Below, in pieces: positions 18,413 through 26,579 of a stretch of DNA of 64,000 nt. A model generated the notes under the pieces. The model had not been told where the DNA came from. It saw nothing but the letters and a program-made list of their open reading frames with translations, and did not search any database. The translations under genes were made by a program, and so were the position numbers. Origin of the DNA: an uncultured Verrucomicrobiales bacterium (lineage in GTDB: Bacteria > Verrucomicrobiota > Verrucomicrobiia > Verrucomicrobiales > Akkermansiaceae); assembly GCA_937951675.1 (NCBI GenBank), contig CALFBI010000001.1, positions 62,001-126,000 on the forward strand, in the 5' to 3' direction. The first letter of the stretch is position 1. Each line of letters starts with the position of its first letter.

Positions 18413-19657
18413 TTAAAGGCTTCGAACTAGAAGAGAAGCATTATGCCCGCCGAAACCAAATGAGTTACTCAAGGCGCTCTTAATCGGAAGTTCACGAGCC
18501 GTTTGCGGAACGTAATCGAGGTCACACTCTGGATCTTGGTCTTCTAAGTTGATGGTCGGAGGGATCACTCCTTCCTGAAGGGCCATTAAACAAGCTGCGA
18601 TTTCAACCCCCCCAGCAGCGCCAAGAAGGTGCCCGGTCATTGATTTAGTAGAACTCACGACTAAGCCATTTTTAGCGTGATCCCCAAAAGTGCGTTTGAC
18701 CGCTTTCGTCTCACAAATATCTCCGAGAGGAGTAGACGTTCCGTGAGCATTGACGTAGTCGACCTCTTCGGGATTCATCCCAGCATGCTTAAGAGCCATA
18801 TCCATGCAGCGGCTTGCGCCTTCTCCTTCTGGATGAGGTGAGGTGAGGTGGTAAGCATCTGCGCTAAGTCCGTATCCGGCAAGTTCGGCGTAAATGGTCG
18901 CGCCGCGTTTTTTAGCGTGCTCGTATTCCTCAAGAATCACGACTCCAGCTCCTTCGCCCATCACAAATCCATCCCGTCCCGTGTCGAAAGGACGCGAGGC
19001 ACGAGTTGGTTCCTCATTCCGGGTGCTAAGCGCCTTCATGTTACTAAAGCCCGCTAAGCCCATTGGAAGAATGGTTCCTTCTGCTCCACCTGCAACAAAA
19101 GCTTCTGCGTCACCGAATTTGATCATGCGCCAAGCTTCTCCAATACTGTGATTGGAAGTCGCACAAGCCGTGACAATTGACATGTTAGGCCCGCCAAATC
19201 CGTAATCGATTGAAATGATTCCGCTCGCGATGTTTGAGATCATCATCGGGATAACGAAAGGAGAAACTTTAGAGGGCCCTCGCTTAATAAGCTTTGCGTG
19301 CTCACGCTCGAGAGTTCCTAAACCTCCAATTCCGGACCCAACCATCACCCCTACCCGAGAGTGATCGATCTCGGGCTGGTTGATTCCTGAATCTTCAATG
19401 GCCATGGCTGAAGCCGCCATCGCAAGGTTCGTATACCGGTCAGTCCGACGAGCATCCTTCGGGTTCTTAAAATATGGCGCCGGATCAAAATCGCGAACTT
19501 CACCTCCAATTTTTACTTGATAGTCCGTGGTATCGAGAGACTGAATCTCTCCAATCCCGCTACGTCCGGCTTTTAAACCTTCCCAGGTCGTTTTTAAATC
19601 ATTCCCTAGTGGGCTGACTACTCCAATGCCGGTGATTACTACGCGTCTCTCTGTCAT
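18413..19657 (-). CDS. fabF: 3-oxoacyl-[ACP] synthase II
   Basis: FabF condenses malonyl-ACP with acyl-ACP to lengthen fatty acids. The catalytic triad is complete: Cys in VTACATSNHSI, His in NAHGTSTPLGD and His in KSMTGHLLGAAG. The frame is open from 19717, but the first 20 residues are not family-like, so I place the start at the ATG at 19655-19657 (MTERRVVITGIGVVSPLG), which gives 414 residues, the normal size. The C-terminus SNSFGFGGHNASLLV is also typical. It is the penultimate gene of the leftward run that begins with the zinc-ribbon/HEAT and ExbB/ExbD genes. Confidence 0.97.
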   Translation of the reverse strand: MTERRVVITGIGVVSPLGNDLKTTWEGLKAGRSGIGEIQSLDTTDYQVKIGGEVRDFDPAPYFKNPKDARRTDRYTNLAMAASAMAIEDSGINQPEIDHSRVGVMVGSGIGGLGTLEREHAKLIKRGPSKVSPFVIPMMISNIASGIISIDYGFGGPNMSIVTACATSNHSIGEAWRMIKFGDAEAFVAGGAEGTILPMGLAGFSNMKALSTRNEEPTRASRPFDTGRDGFVMGEGAGVVILEEYEHAKKRGATIYAELAGYGLSADAYHLTSPHPEGEGASRCMDMALKHAGMNPEEVDYVNAHGTSTPLGDICETKAVKRTFGDHAKNGLVVSSTKSMTGHLLGAAGGVEIAACLMALQEGVIPPTINLEDQDPECDLDYVPQTARELPIKSALSNSFGFGGHNASLLVRSL

Positions 19658-19719
19658 ATCAAAAATGAATCTTGAATAGGATGATATGGAGCTGAGTGAG
19701 CAGGTGCAAGCCTTCAATC

Positions 19720-19962
19720 CTAACCAAGAGCTCGGCGGTCACGCCATCGGTTGGTCGCGCCACACTGAGGGCACTGCGTCAACCGCCCCTGATCAGGCTC
19801 TTTCTGATAGCGTTCATCACAAAGACGGCACCGAACCTCTTGCTTTTTCCACTTTAGCCCCCGCCGCCACCTCCTCAAAACCGAGCCCGCCATGATTAAT
19901 GAAAACCCTAAGCATCCGAAAACAAAGGCCGCTAAAATCCAATTTGTGATTGATAAATTCAT
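19720..19962 (-). CDS. Small zinc-ribbon membrane protein (unknown function)
   Basis: 80 residues. One N-terminal membrane segment (about 8-27) is followed by a basic stretch (RRWRRGLKWKKQ), then a putative zinc ribbon with the pairs CRLC and CPQC. Its start overlaps the stop of the upstream gene by 4 bp (19959-19962), which supports that it is a real, translationally coupled gene. I do not recognise a named family. It lies between the ExbB/ExbD genes and fabF. Confidence 0.7.
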   Translation of the reverse strand: MNLSITNWILAAFVFGCLGFSLIMAGSVLRRWRRGLKWKKQEVRCRLCDERYQKEPDQGRLTQCPQCGATNRWRDRRALG

Positions 19963-20723
19963 GACCTCTGGATTTTAAGTTCCGCCCAAAATGATGATTG
20001 CAGAGGCTCCCTAGATTCCGGCAAATCGCGTAAAAGAAATTGTTGCTTTCTCACCCAGTGATTCCATTCCTGAAGCTCGCTTTGCTTTAGGGGAGAGCGT
20101 GTTGCAAAAAGAAAGAGAACTTCGCCTAGAGAATTACACCGCACGGTATACACGAGAGGAGAATCAGGAATCACCAGGTGAGATGGAACTTCTGATTCAC
20201 GCCATTTCCTCGCAGACTCCGAAGCGATGTGAATCATGACAGGCCGATCAACAGTCACTTGCTCAGAATTCAAGCGGAGAGAAAGCTTCGGCAAAACGGA
20301 ACTCCATCGGTAAGGGGTCATCAGCGGCACCTCCTGCTCTGGGGCAAAGGACTCCATTGGAATAGGCCGAAAAGCGAGGTCGGAAAGATTTAAAAGAGGC
20401 CGGTCCAAAAAATAATGAAAATCATGTTTTTCCGACCAAAGAGGCGCTTCTTGAGAGAGCGAAACTAACCCTAAATAAGGTGAATGCTTTTCCGCTTTTT
20501 GCGATAACGCCTGATAATGAAGGTCATCCTTCGCAATAAAAATAAGCTCTCCAGGAATATCAAGAGCTCCTCTCTTTTGACTTACCTCACCTTGAGCCCT
20601 CTGGACTCTTATCAAAACAAGAAACGCACTCACGATCAGGAGAGTCAGCATGATTGATAATGACATCCTCCCGATGCAAATTTCAGCTGATTTCCAAACA
20701 AAACTAAGCTTACGAGAAGACAT
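19959..20723 (-). CDS. Single-pass envelope protein after exbD; possible TonB-like partner
   Basis: 254 residues with one membrane segment near the N-terminus (about 22-40) and a periplasmic remainder. The last 80 residues contain VYTVRCNSLGEVLFLF, then an SELQEW-NHW helix and a final AELKI strand. This strand-strand-helix-strand order resembles the C-terminal domain of TonB/TolA-type proteins, but identity is too low to be sure by eye. Position supports the idea: it directly follows exbB and exbD on the same strand, where tonB is often found. It lacks a long Pro-rich linker. The label is an inference. Confidence 0.55.
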   Translation of the reverse strand: MSSRKLSFVWKSAEICIGRMSLSIMLTLLIVSAFLVLIRVQRAQGEVSQKRGALDIPGELIFIAKDDLHYQALSQKAEKHSPYLGLVSLSQEAPLWSEKHDFHYFLDRPLLNLSDLAFRPIPMESFAPEQEVPLMTPYRWSSVLPKLSLRLNSEQVTVDRPVMIHIASESARKWRESEVPSHLVIPDSPLVYTVRCNSLGEVLFLFATRSPLKQSELQEWNHWVRKQQFLLRDLPESREPLQSSFWAELKIQRS

Positions 20724-20742
20724 CTATCTTTAATGGAAGAGG

Positions 20743-21141
20743 TTATCGTGAGGAACCTAGTAACACACACCGTAACCCAAGGGAACGAACTTCATCAATG
20801 ATTTGGCGCTCTAAAGACACTGCAATATTTTGGTCAAATTTGAGCAAAATCATATCCACATTTTCGCTCTCTTTTTGCTTTGCTAACCGAGACGCCAAAG
20901 ACTGAAGCGCTATTCTTTCAGTTCCTAAATAAAGAGAGTTTTTAGAAATCACAGTAAGGGTTTTGGAAGCACTATAATCTTCGATCTCCCAGTTTGCGTC
21001 AGGAAGAGAAACATCCACCCCGGTATATTTCACAAACCCAAGCCCTAGATAAAGAAACGTAAAAACAAGCACAAAGAGATCGAACGCCGCTAAGAGATGC
21101 AGCACCCCAACCCGCTCTGGCACCGTTAACTCTAATTTCAT
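20743..21141 (-). CDS. ExbD/TolR-like biopolymer transport protein
   Basis: 132 residues. One N-terminal membrane segment carries an Asp at its start (LLAAFDLFVLVFTFLYLGLG), which matches the proton-carrying Asp of ExbD/TolR. A periplasmic domain follows (LTVISKNSLYLGTERIA is like the ExbD pattern of strand then the helix LASRLAKQK). The family's usual PMID-type motif is not kept, so this is a divergent member. The start overlaps the end of the ExbB-like gene by 4 bp (ATGA), which fixes the pairing. Confidence 0.75.
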   Translation of the reverse strand: MKLELTVPERVGVLHLLAAFDLFVLVFTFLYLGLGFVKYTGVDVSLPDANWEIEDYSASKTLTVISKNSLYLGTERIALQSLASRLAKQKESENVDMILLKFDQNIAVSLERQIIDEVRSLGLRCVLLGSSR

Positions 21142-21791
21142 GACTTTTCGATTCCCTCTCTAAAGGACAGAACTTGGCGCTGCTCTTTGGAGTCTGCGAT
21201 CATATGAGTCATTTCGATCCCCACGAGCTCAATCCGGTGCAGAAGACGCTTCGCCTTACCGACCATCCAAAGGTAAAAGAGGTAACTTGCACTCGATATC
21301 GCCAGGCCTATCGCCGTCGTAATAAGAGCTTCAAAAATGCCCTTAGAAAATAACAAGGTCGAGAATGTATTCCCTTGGTCTTTTAAGTCTGAAAACACAT
21401 CTAATAGTCCTAAGACCGTGCCAAGCATTCCCAGCAAAGGAGCTAATAAAGCAATCGCTAACAAGGGGCGCAGGTGCCGCTCGATTCTAGGGATCTCCAT
21501 TCTTGCGGCTTCTTTTGCCACTTCCGCGAGCTCACTTCTATTAAGATAATGACGGCTTGTGATGGCAGATGCGACTCGAGAATACGGTCCTGGGGCACGC
21601 TTCGACTCATGAACTGCTTCTGCATAGGCTTTTTGCCGGATATGATTAGAAATCCCTAAAAGGAAATGAGCCGTGTTCGCTTTGGCTCCTTGGAAAAACA
21701 GCAAACGCTCAAGCACATAAACAAGTGCTAGAAAAGCCAGTATCCCTTGCAAAAGAATAATGGGGCCGCCTTGACTGATCAGCTCTGACAT
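21138..21791 (-). CDS. MotA/TolQ/ExbB proton channel family protein
   Basis: 217 residues. There are three membrane segments: IILLQGILAFLALVYVLERLLFF at the N-terminus, LLAIALLAPLLGMLGTVLGLLDVF in the middle, and GIFEALITTAIGLAISSASYLFYLWMV. The last two carry the family hallmark (GMLGTVLG, then FEALITTAIGLAIS). Together with ExbD this forms the proton-driven motor that powers outer-membrane transport (TonB) or envelope maintenance (Tol). No receptor or Pal/TolB gene is adjacent. It is preceded by the HEAT-like zinc-ribbon gene, 56 bp upstream. Confidence 0.9.
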   Translation of the reverse strand: MSELISQGGPIILLQGILAFLALVYVLERLLFFQGAKANTAHFLLGISNHIRQKAYAEAVHESKRAPGPYSRVASAITSRHYLNRSELAEVAKEAARMEIPRIERHLRPLLAIALLAPLLGMLGTVLGLLDVFSDLKDQGNTFSTLLFSKGIFEALITTAIGLAISSASYLFYLWMVGKAKRLLHRIELVGIEMTHMIADSKEQRQVLSFREGIEKS

Positions 21792-21847
21792 TTTTCGACA
21801 CTAAAGAAGCTAAGCGCTTTTGGAAAGCCCCAGATCGAGTATTTCTC

Positions 21848-23449
21848 TTAATGCTGAGATAAGGTTAAAACATCAATCGCTTCTTGAATCAATCGTGATG
21901 AATCTGAATCAACCGAAGAAACTAATGCCCTCAGAGCAGGAACTGCCTTTTCTCTTGTTCCGATTCGTTTCAAAAGTTGAATTGCCGAATGCGCCACCTC
22001 TTTATTTGAATGTTGAAGTTGTTGAATCACTCTTCCTTCCATCGCTGGGCCGACTTGTTCAATGATGCTGCCCCATTTCAAATAGTCCTGAATCCAAAGC
22101 TCCTCCAAGGTGTCTAAAAGCTGAGGAGAGTTATGCGTCGCCATGCTTATCACGAAACTTTTTGGGAAGGCGCGTTTTTCCGATCTTAATTCTGAGGCGA
22201 TTTGCTCAATCAAGTTTGAAGTCCCGTCACCTTCTTGAGTCCAGATTTGCAAGGCCCCTGAAATCAAATCGAATCGCTGGGGATTCGTCTCCTTCTTCGC
22301 CAACTCAGCAAGCTTACGACTGATCTCTACTCGGTATCTTAATGGCTCCGCAGCTGAAAGGCGCTCAATGGCTCCATCCATACGGCGCGAATCAATATGC
22401 TGAAGCTCTTTATAATTCAAACTATAGAAATTAGGATGAGTAGGATCTGTTAGCTTCTTCATGATTTGAGGATTAATACTCCCAAGCCCATCGCCCTTCA
22501 CGTTTACCTTTACCATCCGCAAATCATCATATTGCTTCACCACTTCTCCGAACCTTGTCGCCTTTTGAGCAAGCTCGTCTAACTCGATCTTACTTCCCTC
22601 CAAAATGAAAATCCCTCCTCTTCTTCGAGGATAAAACATCGGCTCTTCTTCCAACTCGAAGGTCTTATGAAGATAATCTTGGACCTCAAACTTATAACGT
22701 TCCTCCATATTCACCGCCCAAATGACCGCCACCATTAATCGCTCGTCTTTGCCGGGAACCACATACTTCGCCATCGTTCGAGCGATAGGATCATAGCCTA
22801 CTTCGGCTTGGATTTCTTCAAGGGTTGGCTCTTTTATTTCTCCCTCTAATTCTACGACCTCAAGCTCTTTTAGATTCTTATTCACTCCCGAAGGCGTTTT
22901 ATGCACCGGTCGAAGCACGGCTAACACCACTAGCCCCAATGCGGCAAGAACCCCCACTATAGTGGTCAACTTCCCAGCCCTCTTCCCTGCAAAAATAAGC
23001 AATGCCGCACCAAGCCCGGCAATAAAAACAGTCAGCAACAAACGTTTATCTAAAGGGATGTCTTGAAAAACACCTTGAGGTTCCGTTCCAACAAACAAAT
23101 AAATTCCGTAACCAAGTAAAATAAGACTCCCAAGAAAAATAGCCACCACGCGCCGCGGGCGGAGAGGAGACGTATCAAACTGATTTTGTGAAGGTTGATC
23201 CGCATAAGCTGCTGGTTGAAAAGGAAGCTTCTCTGCAGCCTTTGGAATCACTCCTTCCCCACGTCCTTTCTCCGGTAATTTGATCCCTTTTTTCTCACCA
23301 GGATAGTGCTTAACCATTTTCTCTACAAACACCTCTTGCTCCACTTGAAATTGATGCTCGCATGATCCGCACTCAACAGTTCGCCCTTTAAGCTCTTCAC
23401 TTGCATTAAACTGACTCCTACACTCGGGGCATTTGATTCGGATACTCAT
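21848..23449 (-). CDS. Zinc-ribbon, three-TM, HEAT-like repeat protein (unknown)
   Basis: 533 residues. The N-terminal 40 residues form a zinc ribbon (IKCPECRSQFNA ... ECGSCEHQF), like the MJ0042/FmdB type. Three membrane segments follow (about 110-130, 140-160 and 165-185). The remaining 340 residues are soluble and helical; the last 120 (LAELAKKE, EVAHSAIQLLKRIGTREKAVPALRALV) look like HEAT/armadillo repeats. I know of no named family. It is the first gene of the leftward exbB-exbD-fabF run, so it may be an accessory to the motor, but this is positional inference only. Confidence 0.75.
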   Translation of the reverse strand: MSIRIKCPECRSQFNASEELKGRTVECGSCEHQFQVEQEVFVEKMVKHYPGEKKGIKLPEKGRGEGVIPKAAEKLPFQPAAYADQPSQNQFDTSPLRPRRVVAIFLGSLILLGYGIYLFVGTEPQGVFQDIPLDKRLLLTVFIAGLGAALLIFAGKRAGKLTTIVGVLAALGLVVLAVLRPVHKTPSGVNKNLKELEVVELEGEIKEPTLEEIQAEVGYDPIARTMAKYVVPGKDERLMVAVIWAVNMEERYKFEVQDYLHKTFELEEEPMFYPRRRGGIFILEGSKIELDELAQKATRFGEVVKQYDDLRMVKVNVKGDGLGSINPQIMKKLTDPTHPNFYSLNYKELQHIDSRRMDGAIERLSAAEPLRYRVEISRKLAELAKKETNPQRFDLISGALQIWTQEGDGTSNLIEQIASELRSEKRAFPKSFVISMATHNSPQLLDTLEELWIQDYLKWGSIIEQVGPAMEGRVIQQLQHSNKEVAHSAIQLLKRIGTREKAVPALRALVSSVDSDSSRLIQEAIDVLTLSQH

Positions 23450-23612
23450 AAATTAAGTTCTTAATTTAGTATAACTGAGGACTTCGTGCTGAGTCAGCAT
23501 AAATCGACTAGAAAAATGGCAACTATTTAGCTTCATTCTTTCCCCTCTCTTTTCTCCATCATCATGAAAAGCTTCACTTGAAAGAGAGCCCTTTCCTGCT
23601 TAGCTCTCCAAT

Positions 23613-24317
23613 ATGCATCCAGATATCCCCGCGTTATTGATTCTGCAGGACCGAGATCAAAAAATCATTTCCATTAAAAAAGACCTGAGCCGAATCCCTC
23701 TTGAAAAAGAACTCGCTGAGACCCGCCTCTTTAAAAACCAACAAGCGGTTAAAGAAGCGAAAGAAACACTTCAGCAACAGGAGCTCACCGTGAAAAGCGT
23801 CGAGCTAGATCGACAAACCCGTAAAAACACGATCGCCAAACTGCAAACCCAACAGTTTGAAACCCGTAAAAATGAGGAGTTCCAAGCCTTTGCAGCTGAA
23901 ATCAAAAAATATGAGGGGGAAATAGATGAGCTCGAAACCCGCGAACTGGAATCCATGGAGGCCGCGGATCAATATAGAAGTAAACTTCGCGCGGCGGAAG
24001 ACGCGCTCTCTAAAATCCAAACCGGCGTGGCCCAAGAAATCTCCGTTCTAGACAAAAGATTTACCGAGCTATCTGCCCAACTCACCGAAATCGAGGCAGA
24101 CCGAGCGACCAAAGCCTCTAGCATCGATGAGATCTTACTCATGACCTATGATCGGTTGATTAAAGCTAAAAACGGGTTAGCGGTCGCCTCCGTTAATGAG
24201 AAAAAACAGTGTGGAGGGTGCCACGTCACCACCACTCCTTCCGCTTATGTGAACACCATCGCGGGCAAAGAATTGGTGCAATGTGAAAACTGCGGAACAA
24301 TTCTCTACCCTGGTTGA
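23613..24317 (+). CDS. Coiled-coil C4-type zinc-ribbon protein (COG1579-like)
   Basis: 234 residues. Residues 1-175 are a long charged coiled coil (LLILQDRDQKIISIKKDL at the start is typical of the family, as is FETRKNEEFQAFAAEIKKYE). The C-terminal 40 residues hold a zinc ribbon with CGGCH and CENCG followed by TILYPG. This is the widespread bacterial family related to chlamydial CT398, which has been reported to bind sigma-54 and flagellar components in Chlamydia; its role elsewhere is unknown. It stands alone upstream of rplS. Confidence 0.85.
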   Translation: MHPDIPALLILQDRDQKIISIKKDLSRIPLEKELAETRLFKNQQAVKEAKETLQQQELTVKSVELDRQTRKNTIAKLQTQQFETRKNEEFQAFAAEIKKYEGEIDELETRELESMEAADQYRSKLRAAEDALSKIQTGVAQEISVLDKRFTELSAQLTEIEADRATKASSIDEILLMTYDRLIKAKNGLAVASVNEKKQCGGCHVTTTPSAYVNTIAGKELVQCENCGTILYPG

Positions 24318-24469
24318 TTTTCGCTCGAAAACACCTTTTTTTACTGCCAGAGTTCATAAATCATACGGATTTACTAAAAATCGTTTGCATTTCATCTTCG
24401 CTTCAGGTAGCTAAATCGCCCCGCAAGTGACGCGGGAACACTTTTCATTCCAATCACCTCACAAACACG

Positions 24470-24820
24470 ATGGACATCATTTCAAAAATCGAAACTGAAC
24501 AACTTAAAAGCGAAGTAACCGACTTCCATGTTGGCGACACGATCAAAGTTCACACCAAAGTTCGCGAAGGTGACAAAGAACGTATCCAGATCTTCTCTGG
24601 AATTGTGATCGCTAAACAAGGATCAGGCCTTAACGAAGCATTCACCGTTCGTAAAATTTCTTATGGAGAAGGTGTTGAGCGTGTTTTCGCTGTTCACACC
24701 CCACGCATCGATAAAATCGAAATCCTTTCTCAAGGTAAAGTTCGCCGTGCGAAACTTCATTACCTCCGTGATCGTGTCGGTAAACGCGCGATCCAAGTGA
24801 AATCGAAAGACCGCAAGTAA
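24470..24820 (+). CDS. rplS: Large ribosomal subunit protein bL19
   Basis: 116 residues, normal length. The sequence shows the L19 core: [32 protein letters not shown] at about 20-50, the [26 protein letters not shown] strands and the basic C-terminus [14 protein letters not shown]19 sits at the 30S-50S interface. The usual partners rpsP, rimM and trmD are not next to it. A 152 bp leader precedes it, and a strong terminator follows 25 bp after the stop. Confidence 0.98.
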   Translation: MDIISKIETEQLKSEVTDFHVGDTIKVHTKVREGDKERIQIFSGIVIAKQGSGLNEAFTVRKISYGEGVERVFAVHTPRIDKIEILSQGKVRRAKLHYLRDRVGKRAIQVKSKDRK

Positions 24821-24845
24821 AAGGGCTTCGTATTCTCTCATTTTC

Positions 24846-24883
24846 AAAAAAGCCTGGCTCGTAGATGAGCCAGGCTTTTTTTT
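24846..24883 (+). terminator. Rho-independent terminator after rplS
   Basis: A perfect inverted repeat, AGCCTGGCTC/GAGCCAGGCT with a 6-nt loop, flanked by six A on the left and eight T on the right. It is the clearest intrinsic terminator in the window and could work in both directions. Confidence 0.93.
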
Positions 24884-24920
24884 GACTTTTGAATCTCCTT
24901 CCGGCATCTTGATCCACGAA

Positions 24921-25808
24921 TTGAAAGTCCCAGGTCCCATCGTTACTCTCCTCTGCCTCACCATTATGGGAACGGCCTGGTATTTTGGCGCCAAAAAGCA
25001 TTCCTTTTTAGAATTCGACGAATCTTTCAACGCTAGCATCCCTCATATGGATTTTGGGACCCCTATTTCTACCGAGCCTCTTTCTGAAAATGAAACGATC
25101 GAAGGAGTATTCTCCCCAAAAGCTCTCGTCTTCAGTCTCAATAAAGTGGGCCTCACGACCGAGGTTCTCCAGCAGGCGCCAGGCTTAAGCCTTTTCCATA
25201 AAATTGCGCAAGAATCACCAGAATCCCTTCCCCAACTTGCTCTTTACTTAGAGCGCCAAGGAGAGCTTGAGCTTTCTCGACTCGTTTACGAACGAATGAT
25301 CGACAGCTCTGAACATCGGGAACTTTCTCTCGTCGAGGTCCGTAAGCATCTCCTCCGACTCTCGCAAACAACTTCGATGTGGGTCAGTGACCCGGCAGAA
25401 ACGACAGCTTTGACCTTGCACCTCAGCAGTTCTTCCGCATTAAAATCTCAGCTGGTGCAATACCTCCAACAACTCACCCCTTATATCTATCAATGCAGTG
25501 GAGGACTCGTGAAACTGGAAGCCGAACTCACACTCAAAGAAAATTCCAATTCAGGGAACCTTGTTTCATTTTGGGTGGAAGGAACCGGACCCAAAGGGAA
25601 AAAAAGTCAAACCCTGACCAAAATGATCCCGTCCTCTGACGCCTCTGAAGCCTTTTTCGCCTCTTTCTACGAACTCGTATCCGCACATCTTTCTCTCACT
25701 CCACAACTTTTAAACCCTCCCCCCCTCACGACAGCCCTCTCCGCGAAAGAACAGCTCTCTACAGACATTTCCCGCTGGATGTGGATGATTTTCGCACAAT
25801 CACTCTGA
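24921..25808 (+). CDS. Membrane-anchored helical-repeat protein (unknown)
   Basis: About 295 residues with a signal anchor (VTLLCLTIMGTAWYFGA) followed by a soluble, helical region. The part LPQLALYLERQGELELSRLVYERMI looks like a TPR-type helical pair. The open frame begins inside the rplS terminator (TTG at 24882), which is an unlikely start. I chose the TTG at 24921, which gives a basic residue before the membrane segment; an ATG at 24966 would cut into that segment. No family recognised. It precedes the YdjY-domain gene on the same strand. Confidence 0.65.
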   Translation: MKVPGPIVTLLCLTIMGTAWYFGAKKHSFLEFDESFNASIPHMDFGTPISTEPLSENETIEGVFSPKALVFSLNKVGLTTEVLQQAPGLSLFHKIAQESPESLPQLALYLERQGELELSRLVYERMIDSSEHRELSLVEVRKHLLRLSQTTSMWVSDPAETTALTLHLSSSSALKSQLVQYLQQLTPYIYQCSGGLVKLEAELTLKENSNSGNLVSFWVEGTGPKGKKSQTLTKMIPSSDASEAFFASFYELVSAHLSLTPQLLNPPPLTTALSAKEQLSTDISRWMWMIFAQSL

Positions 25809-25862
25809 TTTTTCTAAGAAACAGCTCTCTCCAAACGTCACGAAGTGTCGTGGCCCTTTAAA

Positions 25863-26579
25863 ATGACCTCTAAGATGAACCCTATTCGAACTACTCTTTT
25901 AATCCTTTCCTTCTCTCTCACCACGACACTTTTTTCAGCGGAGCCCACCGAAGCTCCTGAAGTAAAGCGTATCAGTGAGACTATTTACCAACTGGGAGAC
26001 ATTCATTTCGACCAAACCACACGCGAAATCTGGTTCCCGGCAGAAATTAACCTCAACGACCAAACCCTCCTCGAATTCGCCCTCGTTCACGAAAAGGGGA
26101 AAACGCATGAGTCCCTTCTCTCGACCAAGACTTCCCCCACTCAGCTCAATATTGTTTTCAAGCTTCTGAGCTATGGCGAATCAGAAGAACTCTTCGAAAT
26201 CGTGGATAAAGGAGAACTGACCGGGAAATTCCCAGAAGTGAGCGAAGAACAAAAAGCGGCTTCGCGTTTCAATATTTCAGTTGAATGGGAAAAAGACAAA
26301 AAAAAGCAGTCTGCTTCGCTTAATGATTGGATCATGAACTTGACGACTAAAGAACCCATGTCTGTCGAAGCCTGGATTAATCACGGGTCTTACATGATCG
26401 AAAAAAACTTTCATGCTGAAACAGAAGGAAGTTTTTTCGCCATTTACAAAGAAAGAGGTGCTCTCATGTCTTACTCAGGCGCTGGCAATGACAACGATGA
26501 AAACTGGACCGCGATCCCAGACCGCCTCCCTCCCGTCGGCACGCCTCTCACCCTTCGAATCAAGCCCATTAAACCATAA
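25863..26579 (+). CDS. Exported YdjY-domain protein
   Basis: About 238 residues. A signal peptide (LLILSFSLTTTLFSA|EP) is followed by the segment IWFPAEINLNDQTLLEFALV, then GKTHESLLSTKTSPTQLNIVFKLLSYG. These match the YdjY domain known from Planctomycetes, Verrucomicrobia and some Proteobacteria, whose function is unknown. The frame is also open from a GTG at 25845, but ATG at 25863 or 25875 gives a normal signal peptide. The TAA stop overlaps the ATG of the next gene (TAATG), so the pair is translationally coupled. Confidence 0.8.
   Translation: MTSKMNPIRTTLLILSFSLTTTLFSAEPTEAPEVKRISETIYQLGDIHFDQTTREIWFPAEINLNDQTLLEFALVHEKGKTHESLLSTKTSPTQLNIVFKLLSYGESEELFEIVDKGELTGKFPEVSEEQKAASRFNISVEWEKDKKKQSASLNDWIMNLTTKEPMSVEAWINHGSYMIEKNFHAETEGSFFAIYKERGALMSYSGAGNDNDENWTAIPDRLPPVGTPLTLRIKPIKP

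Noticed and set aside
24419-24436. CCCGC/GCGGG hairpin in the rplS leader as a ribosomal-protein autoregulatory element
   Set aside because: Stem of only five base pairs; no resemblance to a known L19 leader could be confirmed.
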